Part shown: positions 50,691-62,229 of the stretch, one piece after another
Layout: each line of letters starts with the position of its first letter
Numbering within the stretch: the first letter of the stretch is position 1
Source: Plasmopara viticola
Lineage: Eukaryota; Oomycota; Peronosporomycetes; Peronosporales; Peronosporaceae
DNA: 64,000 bases
Direction of reading: 5' to 3'
Assembly: GCA_001695595.3 (NCBI GenBank)
Contig: MBPM02000067.1
Coordinates: 1 to 64,000 of the forward strand
Program-made: the position numbers and the translations under genes
The notes under the pieces: model-generated
Told to the model about the DNA's origin: nothing
The model's input: the letters and a program-made list of their open reading frames with translations, nothing else
Databases searched by the model: none

Positions 50691-53150
50691 CCATACAACG
50701 TCTCAACGCTCCAACAGAATGATTATACACTTCGTTGTGTCTGCATTGCATCTGTGCATGTCTAGAGCAAAAAAAAGGACGTATCTGTGGCCGTACAACG
50801 TCTCAGCGCTCCAACAGAATGATTATACAATTCGTTGGGGCTCTATTGCATCCGTGCATGTCTAGAGCGATAGAAAGGACGTATCCGTGGCCGTACAGCG
50901 TCTCAGCGCGTCAACAGAACGATTATACACTTCGTTGGGGTTCTATTGCATCTGTGCATGTCTAGAGCGATAGAGAGGACGTATCCGTGGCCGTACAATG
51001 ACTTAGCGCTCCAACGGAATTATTATAAACTTTGTTTGGGCTCTATTTCCTCCGTGCATGTCTAGAGCGATAGAAAGGACGTATCTGTGGCCGTACAACA
51101 TCTCAGCGCTCCAATAGAATGATAATTCTAATCGTTGGGGCTCTATTGCATCTGGGCATGTCTAGAGCGATAGAAAGGACGTATCTGTGGCCGTAAGACG
51201 CCTCAGCGCTCCAACACAATGATTAAACACTTTGTTGGAGCTCTATTGCATCTGTTCATGTCTGTAGATAAGAAAAGGACGTATCTGTGGCCGTACAACG
51301 TCTCAGCGCTTCAACAGAATGATTATACACTTCGATGTGGCTCTATTCCATCTGTGCATGACTAGAGCGATAGAAAGGATGTATCTGTGGCCGTAAGACA
51401 CCTCAGCGCTCCAACACAATGATTAAACACTTTGTTGGAGCTCTATTGCATCTGTGCATGTCTGTAGCGAAGAAAAGGACGTATCTGTGGCCATACAACG
51501 TCTCAGTGCTCCAACAGAATGATTATACACTTCGATGTGGCTCTATTCCATCTGTGCATGTCTAGAGCGATAGAAAGGACGTATCTGTGGCCGTAAGACG
51601 CCTCAGCGCTCCAACACAATGATTAAACACTTTGTTGGAGCTCTATTGCATCTGTGCATGTCTGTAGCGAAGAAAAGGACGTATCTTTGGCCGTACAACG
51701 TCTCAGCGCTCCAACACAATGATTATACACTTCGATGTGGCTCTATTCCATCTGTGCATGTCTGTAGCGAAGAAAAGGACGTATCTGTCACCATACAACG
51801 TCTCAACGCTCCAACAGAATGATTATACACTTCGATGTGGCTCTATTCCATCTGTGCATGTCTAGAGCGATAGAAAGGACGTATCTTTGGCCATACAACG
51901 TCTCAGCGCTCCAACACAATGATTATACACTTCGATGTGGCTCTATTTCATCTGTGCATGTCTAGAGCGATAGAAAGGACGTATCTGTGGCCGTAAGAAG
52001 CCTCAGCGCTCGAACGCAATGATTCAACACTTTGTTGGAGCTCTATTGCATCTGTGCATGTCTGTAGCGATAGAAAGGACGTATCTGTGGCCATACAACG
52101 TCTCAGCGCTCCAACAGAATGATTATACACTTCGATGTGGCTCTATTTCATCTGTGCATGTCTAGAGCGATAGAAAGGACGTATCTATGGCCGTCCAACG
52201 CGTCAGCGCTACAACAGAATTATAATACACTTCGTTGTGGCTCTATTCTATCTGTGCATGTCTAGACCGATAGAAAGGACGTATCTGTGGCCGTACAACG
52301 TCTCAGCGCTACAACAGAATTATTATACACTTCGATGTGGCTCTATTCCATCTGTGCATGTCTAGAGCGATAGAAAGGACGTATCTGTGGCCGTAAGACG
52401 CCTCAGCGCTCCAACACAACGATTAAACACTTTGTTGGAGCTCTATCGCATCTGTGCATGTCTGTAGCGAAGAAAAGGACGTATCTGTGGCCGTACAACG
52501 TCTCAGCGCTCCAACAGAATGATTATACACTTCGATGTGGCTCTATTTCATCTGTGCATGTCTAGAGCGATAGAAAGGACGTATCTGTGGCCGTACAACT
52601 TCTCTGCGCTCCAACAGAATGATTCTACGCTTTGATGTGGCTCTATTCCATCTGTGCATGTCTAGAGCGATAGAAAGGACGTATCTGTGGCCGTAAGAAG
52701 CCTCAGCGCTCGAACGCAATGATTCAACACTTGTTGGAGCTCTATTGCATCTGTGCATGTCTGTAGCGATAGAAAGGACGTATCTGTGGCCGTACAACGT
52801 CTCAGCGTTCCAACAGAATGATAATACACTTCGATGTGGCTCTATTCCATCTGTGCATGTCTAGAGCGATAGAAAGGACGTATCTTTGGCCATACAACGT
52901 CTCAGCGCTCCAACACAATGATTATACACTTCGATGTGGCTCTATTTCATCTGTGCATGTCTAGAGCGATAGAAAGGACGTATCTATGGCCGTCCAACGC
53001 CTCAGCGCTACAACAAAATTATTATACACTTCGTTGTGGCTCTATTCTATCTTTGCATTTCTAGACCGATAGAAAGGACGTATCTGTGGCCGTACAACGT
53101 CTCAGCGCTACAACAAAATTATTATACACTGCGATGTGGCTCGATTGCAT
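50691..53150. repeat. Same subfamily, irregular order
   Basis: The CTCCAACAGAATGATTATAC subfamily continues without a regular unit. A monomer with GATTAAACACTTTGTTGGAG followed by GTCTGTAGCGAAGAAAAGG recurs irregularly (about 51.2, 51.4, 51.6, 52.0, 52.4 and 52.7 kb), often 200-400 bp apart. The 50.9-51.2 kb part is more diverged (GATAATTCTAATCG near 51,120). Confidence 0.75.
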
Positions 53151-53559
53151 CTTTGCATGTCTAGACCGATAGAAAGGACGTAGCTGTTGCCGTACTGCGT
53201 CTCAGCTCTCCAAAAGAAAGCGTGTACACTGCGTTGTGGCTTAACTACGACTGTGCATGTCTAGACCGATTGAAAGGACGTATCAGTGGCCATACGGCGT
53301 CTTAGCGTTTCAAAAGAATGCTTATACACTGCGTTGGAGCTCTATCGCGTCTGTGCATGTCTGTAGCGAAGAATAGGACGTATCTGAGGCCGTACAGCAT
53401 CTCAGCGCTTCAGAAGAATGCTTATACACTGCGATGTGGCCCTATTGCGTCTGTGCATGTCTAAACCGATAGAAAGGTCGTAGCTGTGGCAGTTTTGCGT
53501 CTTAGCTCTCCAGAAGAACGAATATACTCTGCGTTGGGGCTCTATTGCGTCTGTGCATG
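53151..53559. repeat. Mixed monomers after the 48-53 kb subfamily
   Basis: Four monomers of several types (GTAGCTGTTGCCGTACTGCG; GTAGCGAAGAATAGG) form a boundary, with no repeated order inside. Similar monomers recur at 55.6-56.0 kb. Confidence 0.6.
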
Positions 53560-54950
53560 TCTAGACCGATAGAAGGGACGTATTTGTGGTCATACAGCGT
53601 CTCAGCGCTTCAAAAGAATGCTTATACACTGCGTTGTGGGCTTTTGTGTCTGTGCATTTTTATACCGATAGAAAGGACGTATCGGTGGCCATACAGCGTC
53701 CCAGCGCTACAAACGAATGCGTGTACACTGGGTTGTGGCTTAGCTACGTCTGTGCACGTCTAGACCGATAGAAAGGACGTATCTGTGGCCATACAGCGTC
53801 TCAGCGCTTTAAAAGAATGCTTATACACTGCGTTGTGTGATTGACTAAGTCTGTGCATATCTAAACGGATGGAAAGGACGTTCCTGTGGCCATACAGCGT
53901 CTCAGCGCTTCAAAGAATGCCTATACACTGCGTTGTGACTCTATTGCGTCTGTGCATGTCTAAACCGTTAGAAAGGACGTATCTGTAGTCATACAGCGTA
54001 TTAGCGCTTCAAAAGAATGCTTATACACTGCGTTGTGGGCTTTTGTGTCTGTGCATGTCTATACCGATAGAAAGGACGTATCGGTGGCCGTACTGCGTCT
54101 CAGCGCTTCAAAAGGATGCGTACACACTGGGTGTTGGCTCTATTGCATCCATTAATGTATAGACCGATAGAAAGGACGTACGTGTGACCATACAGCGTCG
54201 TAGCGTTTCAAAGAATGAATGTACACTGCGTTGTAGCTTTATTGCATCTGTGAATGTCTAGACCGATAGTGAGGACGTATCTGTGGTCATACAGCGTCTT
54301 AGCGCTTCAAAAGAATGCTTATACACTGCGTTGTGGGCTTTTGTGTCTGTGCATTTTTATACCGATAGAAAGGACGTATCGGTGGCCATGCAGCGTCTCA
54401 GCGCTACAAAAGAATGCGTGTACACTGGGTTGTGGCTTAGCTACGTCTGTGCACGTCAAGACCGATAGAAAGGACGTATCTGTGGCCATACAGCGTCTCA
54501 GCACTTTAAAAGAATGCTTATACACTGCGTTGTGTGATTGACTAAGTCTGTGCATATCTAAACGGATGGAAAGGACGTTCCTGTGGCCATACAGCGTCTC
54601 AGCGCTTCAAAGAATGCCTATACACTGCGTTGTGACTCTATTGCGTCTGTGCATGTCTAAACCGTTAGAAAGGACGTATCTGTAGTCATACAGCGTATTA
54701 GCGCTTCAAAAGAATGCTTATACACTGCGTTGTGGGCTTTTGTGTCTGTGCATGTCTATACCGATAGAAAGGACGTATCGGTGGCCGTACTGCGTCTCAG
54801 CGCTTCAAAAGGATGCGTACACACTGGGTGTTGGTTCTATTGCATCCGTTAACGTATAGACCGATAGAAAGGACATACGTGTGACCATACAGCGTCGAAG
54901 CGTTTCAAAAGAATGAATGTACACTGCGTTGTGGCTTTATTGCATCTGTG
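53560..54950. repeat. 697-bp HOR (7 monomers), two copies
   Basis: GTGTGATTGACTAAGTC lies at 53,835 and 54,532. The GTGGGCTTTTGTGTCTGTGC and CATTTTTATACCG monomers also recur at 697 bp. The unit includes the direct repeat seen at 47.7-48.1 kb. The two copies are nearly identical. Confidence 0.87.
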
Positions 54951-55680
54951 CATGTCTAGAGCGAAAGAAACGACGTTTCTGTGGCCGTACAACGTCTCAG
55001 CGCTACAACAGAATTATTATACACTGAGATGTGGCTCTATTGCATCTTTGCATGTCTAGACCAATAGAAAGGACGAATCTGTGGCCGTGCAACGTCTCAG
55101 CGCTCCAACAGAATGATTATACACTTCGATGTGGCCCTATTTCATCTGTGCAAGTCTAGAGCGGTAGAAAGGACGTACGTGTGACCATACAGCGTCGTAG
55201 CAGTTCAAAAGAATGAATGTACACTGCGTTGTTGCTTTATTGCATCTGTGCATGTCTAGAGCGATAGAAAGGACGTTTTTGTGGCCGTACAACTTCTCAG
55301 CGCTCCAACAGAATGATTATACACTTCGATGTGGCTCTATTCCATCTGTGCATGTCGAGATCGATAGAAAGGACGTATCTATGGCCGTCCAACGCCTCAG
55401 CGCTACAACAGAATTTTTATACACTTCGTTGTGGCTCTATTCCATCTGTGCATGTTTAGACCGATAGAAAGGACGTATCTGTGGCCGTACAACGTCTCAG
55501 CGCTACAACAGAATCATTATACACTGAGATGTGGCTCTATTGCATCTTTGCATGTCTAGACCGATAGAAAGGACGTAGCTGTGGCCGTACTGCGTCTCAG
55601 CTCTCCAAAAGAAATCGTGTACACTGCGTTGTGGCTTGAGTTCGTCTGTGCATGTCTAGACCGATAGAAAGCACGTATCT
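54951..55680. repeat. Second patch of the 48-53 kb subfamily
   Basis: Monomers with GCTCCAACAGAATGATTATA and CTTCGATGTGGCCC, plus the GACGTACGTGTGACC monomer near 55,170, closely match the 49.1-49.3 kb order. This is an isolated island of that subfamily. Confidence 0.75.
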
Positions 55681-58146
55681 GTGGCCAAACCGCGTCTCAG
55701 TACTTCAAAAGGATGCTTTTACACTATGTGGTGACTTTACTACGTCTGTACATGTCTAGACCGATAGAAAGGACGTATCAGTGGCCATACGGCGTCTCAG
55801 CGTTTCAAAAGAATGCTTATACACTGCGTTGGAGCTCTATCGCGTCTGTGCATGTCTGTAGCGAAGAAAAGGACGTATCTGTGGCCGTACAGCATCTTAG
55901 CGCTTCAAAAGAATGCTTATACACTGCGTTGTGGCTCTATTGCGTCTGTGCATGTCTAGACCGATAGAAAGGACGTAGCTGTGGCCGTATTGCGTCTCAG
56001 GTCTCCAGAAGAACGAAAATACTCTGCGTTGGGGCTCTATTACGTCTGTGCATGTCTAGACCGATAGAAAGGACATATCTATGGCCATACCGCGTATTAG
56101 CGCTTCAAAAAAATGCTTATACACTACGTTGTAACTCTATTGGGTCTGTTCATGTCAAGACCGATAAAAAGAAACAACTGTTGCCATACAGCATCTCAGC
56201 GCTTTAAACGAATTATCATACACTGCGTTGTGGCTTTATTGTGTCTTTGAATGTCTATGCCAATAGAGAGGACGTATCGGTGGCCGTACAGCGTCCCAAT
56301 GCTTTAAAAGAATGCGTACACACTGCGTTGTGACGCTTTTGGGTCTTTGCATGTCTAGACCGATAGAAAGAACATATCTGTGGTCATACAGCGTCTCAGC
56401 GCCTCAAAAAAATGCATATACGCTGCGTTGTGGCTCTATCGTGCCTGTGCATGTCTAGACCGATAGAAAGGATGTGGCTGTGGCCGTACTGCGTCTCAGC
56501 TCTCTGAAAGAATGGATATACACTGTGTTGTGGCCCAATTGCGTCTGGACCGATAGAGAGGACGTATCCGTTGCCATACAGCGTCTTAGCGCTTCAAAAG
56601 TGTGAATATACACCACGTTGTGGCTGTATTGCGTCTGTGCATGTCTAGACCGATAAAAAGGACGTAACAGTGGCCGTATTGCGTCTCAGTTCTCCAAAAG
56701 GAAGCGTGTACACTGCGTCGTGGCTTGAGTTCGTCTGTGCATGTCTAGACCGATACAATGCACGTATCTGTGGCCAAACCGCGTCTCAGTGCTTCAAAAG
56801 ACTTCTTATACACTGCGTTGTGGCTCTATCGTGCCTGTGAATGTCTGGACGGATGAAATAGAAATGCTTGTGGCCATACAGCGTCTTAGCGTTTTAAAAC
56901 AATGAATATAACCTGGGTTGTGGCCCTATTGCGTCTGTGCATCTCTAAACGGATAGAAAGGACGTATCAGTGGTCTTACAGCATCTCAGACCTTCAAAAG
57001 AAGGCGTGTACACTGCGTTGTGGCTTAGCTACGTCTGTGCATGTCTAGACCAATAGAAACGACGTATCGGTGGTCGTACAGCGTCTCAGCGCCTCAAAAG
57101 AATAAATATATACTGCGATGTGGCTCTTTTGCATCTTTGCATGTGTAGACCGGTAGAAACGACGTAGCTGTGGCCGTATTGCGTCTAAGCTCTCCAAAAG
57201 GAAGCGTGTACACTACGTCGTGGATTGAGTTCGTCTGTGCATGTCTAAACCGATAGAATGCACGTATCGGTGGCCAAACTGCGTCTCAGTTCTTCAAAAG
57301 GATGCTTTTACACTATGTTGTGACTTTACTACGACTGTGCATGTCTAGACCGATAGAATGCACGTACCTGTCGCCAAACTGCGTCTCAGTGCTTCAAAAG
57401 GATGCTTTTACACTATGTTGTGACTTCACTACGACTGTGCATGTCTACACCGGTAGAAAGGACGTATCAGTGGCCATACGGCGTCCAGCCTTTCAAAAGA
57501 ATGCTTATACACTGTGTTGTGGCTTGACTACCTTTGTGCATGTCTAGACCGATAGAAAGGACGTGCTATGGCCATAAATCGTCTTAGCGTTTCAAAAGAA
57601 TGACTAAAAAAGTTTTGTGGCTCTATTGCGTCTGCGCATGTCTAGACCGATAGAAAGGACGTATCTGTGGCCATACAGAACTCAAGCGCACAAAAAAAAA
57701 TTATATACACTATGTTGTGGCTCCATTGCGTCTGTGCATGTCTAGACCGATAGAAAGGACGTATCTGTGGCCATACAGCGTCTCAGCGCTTCAATAGAAC
57801 GCTTATACACTGCGTTGTGGCTCTATCGCGTCTGTGCATGTCTAGACAGATAGAAAGAACGTATCTGTGGCCATACAGCTCCTCAGCGCCTCAAAAGAAT
57901 CCATATAAGCTGCGTTGGGCTCTATTGCATCTGTGCATGTCTAGACCGATAGAAAGGACGTGGCCGTGGCCGTACTGCGTCTCAGCTCTCTTAAAGAATG
58001 AATATACACTGCGTTGTGGCCCAATTGCGTCTGTGCACGTCTAGACCGATAGAAAGGACGTATCCGTTGCTATACAGCGTCTCAGCGCTTCAAAAGAATG
58101 CTTATACACTACGGTGTGGCTCTATTGCGTCTGTGCATGTCTAGAC
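55681..58146. repeat. Most diverged monomers of the window
   Basis: About 25 monomers differ from each other at many sites, with small indels and no regular HOR. A short two-monomer resemblance (GATGCTTTTACACTATGTTG near 57,301 and 57,401) is the best local repeat. One monomer near 56,541 lost 10 bp, including the XbaI-type palindrome (GCGTCTGGACCGATAG). Greater divergence suggests older, less homogenised satellite. Confidence 0.75.
57741..57840 (+). repeat. Exemplar satellite monomer close to consensus
   Basis: This 100-bp unit runs from one TCTAGA to the next and differs from my by-eye consensus at three positions: CAATAGAAC replaces CAAAAGAAT (two changes) and CTATCGCG replaces CTATTGCG. 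It can serve as the type monomer. It holds the palindromes GTCTAGAC (spanning the monomer junction) and AGCGCT (45-50). In many other monomers GTGTACAC, also a perfect palindrome, occupies 63-70. 100 is not divisible by three, so the reading frame rotates from one monomer to the next. Confidence 0.9.
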
Positions 58147-60331
58147 AGATAAAAATAATGTATCTGTGGCAATACAGCGTCTCAGCGCTTCAAAAGAATG
58201 CATATACACTTTGTTGAGGCTCTATTACGTCTGTGCATGTCTCGACCGATAAGAGGGACGTATCTATGGCCGTACAGAGTTTCAGCGCTTCAAAAGAAGG
58301 CCTTTTCATTGCGTTTGAGCTCAATCGTGTCTGTAAATGTCTAGCCGGATGACAAGGAAGTATCTGTGGCCAACAGTGTCTTAGCGTTTCAAAAGAATGA
58401 ATATACACTTTGTTGTGGCTCCATTGCGTCTGTGCATGTCTAGACCGATAGAAAGGACGTATCTGTGGCTATCCAGCGTCTCAGCGCTTCATAAGAATGC
58501 GTATACACTGTGTTGTGGCTCTATTGCGTCTGTGCATGTCTAGACCGATAGAAAGGATGTAGCTGTGGCCATACTGCGTCTCAGCTCTCCAAAAGAATTA
58601 ATATACACTGCGTTGGGGCTCAATCGCATCTGTGCATGTCTAGACTGATAGAAAGGACGTATCTATGGCCGTACAGCGTTTCAGCGCTTCAAAAGAATGC
58701 TTATAATCTGCGTTGTGGCTTAACTACCTCTGTGCATGTCTAGACTAATGAAAAAAACGCACCTGTTGCCATACATCGTCTTAGCGTTTCAAAAGAATAA
58801 ATATACCCTTTTTCGGCTCTATCGCGTCTTTACGTGTTTAGACCGATAAAGAAGACGTATCGATGGTCGTACAGCGTCTCAGTGCTTCCAAAGAATGCGT
58901 ATACCCTGTGTTGTGGCTTTATTGCATCTGTGCATGTCTAGACCGATAGAAAGGACGTAGCTGTGCCCGTACTGCGTCTCAGCGCTTCAAAAGAATGAAT
59001 ATACACTGCGTTGGGACTCTATTGCGTCTGTGCATGTCTAGACCGATAGAAGGGACGTATCATTGGCCGTACAGTGTGTCAGCGCTTCAAAAGAATGCTT
59101 ATCACTGTGTTCTGGCTAAATAGTGTCTGTGCATGTCTAGACGGATGAAAAGGACGTACCTGTGGCCATACAGCGTGTTAGCGTTTCAATAGAATGAATA
59201 TACACTTTGTTGTGGCTCCAATGCATCTGTGCATGTCTAGACCGATAGATAGGACATATCTGTGGCTGTACAGCGTCTCAGCGCTTCAAAAGAATGCTTA
59301 TACACTACGGTGTGGCTCTATTGCGTCTGTGCATGTCTAGACAGATAAAAATAATGTATCTGTGGCAATACAGCATCTCAGCGCTTCAAAAGAATGCATA
59401 TACACTTTGTTGAGGCTCTATTACGTCTGTGCATGTCTCGACCGATAAGAGGGACGTATCTATGGCCGTACAGCGTTTCAGCGCTTCAAAAGAAGGCCTT
59501 TTCATTGCGTTTGAGCTCAATCGTGTCTGTAAATGTCTAGCCGGATGACAAGGAAGTATCTGTGGCCAACAGTGTCTTAGCGTTTCAAAAGAATGAATAT
59601 ACACTTTGTTGTGGCTCCATTGCGTCTGTGCATGTCTAGACCGATAGAAAGGACGTATCTGTGGCTATCCAGCGTCTCAGCGCTTCATAAGAATGCGTAT
59701 ACACTGTGTTGTGGCTCTATTGCGTCTGTGCATGTCTAGACCGATAGAAAGGATGTAGCTGTGGCCATACTGCGTCTCAGCTCTCCAAAAGAATTAATAT
59801 ACACTGCGTTGGGGCTCAATCGCATCTGTGCATGTCTAGACTGATAGAAAGGACGTATCTATGGCCGTACAGCGTTTCAGCGCTTCAAAAGAATGCTTAT
59901 AATCTGCGTTGTGGCTTAACTACCTCTGTGCATGTCTAGACTAATGAAAAAAACGCACCTGTTGCCATACATCGTCTTAGCGTTTCAAAAGAATAAATAT
60001 ACCCTTTTTCGGCTCTATCGCGTCTTTACGTGTTTAGACCGATAAAGAAGACGTATCGATGGTCGTACAGCGTCTCAGTGCTTCCAAAGAATGCGTATAC
60101 CCTGTGTTGTGGCTTTATTGCATCTGTGCATGTCTAGACCGATAGAAAGGACGTAGCTGTGCCCGTACTGCGTCTCAGCGCTTCAAAAGAATGAATATAC
60201 ACTGCGTTGGGACTCTATTGCGTCTGTGCATGTCTAGACCGATAGAAGGGACGTATCATTGGCCGTACAGTGTGTCAGCGCTTCAAAAGAATGCTTATCA
60301 CTGTGTTCTGGCTAAATAGTGTCTGTGCATG

Positions 60332-60531
60332 TCTAGACGGATGAAAAGGACGTACCTGTGGCCATACAGCGTCTTAGCGTTTCAATAGAATGAATATACA
60401 CTTTGTTGTGGCTCCAATGCATCTGTGCATGTCTAGACGGATGAAAAGGACGTACCTGTGGCCATACAGCGTCTTAGCGTTTCAATAGAATGAATATACA
60501 CTTTGTTGTGGCTCCAATGCATCTGTGCATG
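60332..60531. repeat. Exact single-monomer tandem duplication
   Basis: Two 100-bp monomers beginning TCTAGACGGATGAAAAGG at 60,332 and 60,432 look identical throughout. Sister units at about 59.1, 61.6 and 63.0 kb carry one copy. This explains the 1,296-bp interval. Confidence 0.93.
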
Positions 60532-61827
60532 TCTAGACCGATAGATAGGACATATCTGTGGCTGTACAGCGTCTCAGCGCTTCAAAAGAATGCTTATACA
60601 CTACGGTGTGGCTCTATTGCGTCTGTGCATGTCTAGACAGATAAAAATAATGTATCTGTGGCAATACAGCATCTCAGCGCTTCAAAAGAATGCATATACA
60701 CTTTGTTGAGGCTCTATTACGTCTGTGCATGTCTCGACCGATAAGAGGGACGTATCTATGGCCGTACAGCGTTTCAGCGCTTCAAAAGAAGGCCTTTTCA
60801 TTGCGTTTGAGCTCAATCGTGTCTGTAAATGTCTAGCCGGATGACAAGGAAGTATCTGTGGCCAACAGTGTCTTAGCGTTTCAAAAGAATGAATATACAC
60901 TTTGTTGTGGCTCCATTGCGTCTGTGCATGTCTAGACCGATAGAAAGGACGTATCTGTGGCTATCCAGCGTCTCAGCGCTTCATAAGAATGCGTATACAC
61001 TGTGTTGTGGCTCTATTGCGTCTGTGCATGTCTAGACCGATAGAAAGGATGTAGCTGTGGCCATACTGCGTCTCAGCTCTCCAAAAGAATTAATATACAC
61101 TGCGTTGGGGCTCAATCGCATCTGTGCATGTCTAGACTGATAGAAAGGACGTATCTATGGCCGTACAGCGTTTCAGCGCTTCAAAAGAATGCTTATAATC
61201 TGCGTTGTGGCTTAACTACCTCTGTGCATGTCTAGACTAATGAAAAAAACGCACCTGTTGCCATACATCGTCTTAGCGTTTCAAAAGAATAAATATACCC
61301 TTTTTCGGCTCTATCGCGTCTTTACGTGTTTAGACCGATAAAGAAGACGTATCGATGGTCGTACAGCGTCTCAGTGCTTCCAAAGAATGCGTATACCCTG
61401 TGTTGTGGCTTTATTGCATCTGTGCATGTCTAGACCGATAGAAAGGACGTAGCTGGGCCCGTACTGCGTCTCAGCGCTTCAAAAGAATGAATATACACTG
61501 CGTTGGGACTCTATTGCGTCTGTGCATGTCTAGACCGATAGAAGGGACGTATCTTTGGCCGTACAGTGTGTCAGCGCTTCAAAAGAATGCTTATCACTGT
61601 GTTCTGGCTAAATAGTGTCTGTGCATGTCTAGACGGATGAAAAGGACGTACCTGTGGCCATACAGCGTCTTAGCGTTTCAATAGAATAAATATACACTTT
61701 GTTGTGGCTCCAATGCATCTGTGCATGTCTAGACCGATAGATAGGACATATCTGTGGCTGTACAGCGTCTCAGAGCTTCAAAAGAATGCGTATACACTGT
61801 GTTGTGGCTCTATTGCGTCTGTGCATG

Positions 61828-62229
61828 TCTAGACGGATAGAAATAATGTATCTGTGGCAATACAGCGTCTCAGCGCTTCAAAAGAATGAATATACACTGC
61901 GTTGGGACTCTATTGCGTCTGTGCATGTCTAGACCGATAGAAAAGACGTATCTTTGGCCGTACAGCGTCTCAGCACTTCAAAAGAATGCTTATCACTGTA
62001 TTTCGGCCAAATAGTGTCTGTGCATGTCTAGACGGATGAAAAGGACGTACCTGTGGCCATACAGCGTCTTAGCGTTTCAATACAATGAATATACACTTTG
62101 TTGTGGCTCCAATGCATCTGTGCATGTCTAGACCGATAGATAGAACATATCCGTGGCTATACAGCGTCTCAGCGCTTCATAAGAATGCGTATACACTGTG
62201 TTGTGGCTCTATTGCGTCTGTGCATGTCT
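61828..62229. repeat. Four-monomer block shared with 39.2-39.6 kb
   Basis: Partner of 39,192-39,593 at offset 22,636. It differs by a few bases, for example GTATTTCGGCC near 61,997 against GTGTTCTGGC near 39,361. It replaces part of the regular HOR order here and is repeated in modified form around 63.2-63.6 kb. Confidence 0.8.

Noticed and set aside
48081..53150. Insertion of a mobile element explaining the different subfamily
   Set aside because: The block is the same monomer in the same register and orientation. It has no terminal inverted repeats, no LTRs and no coding sequence, so local amplification fits better.
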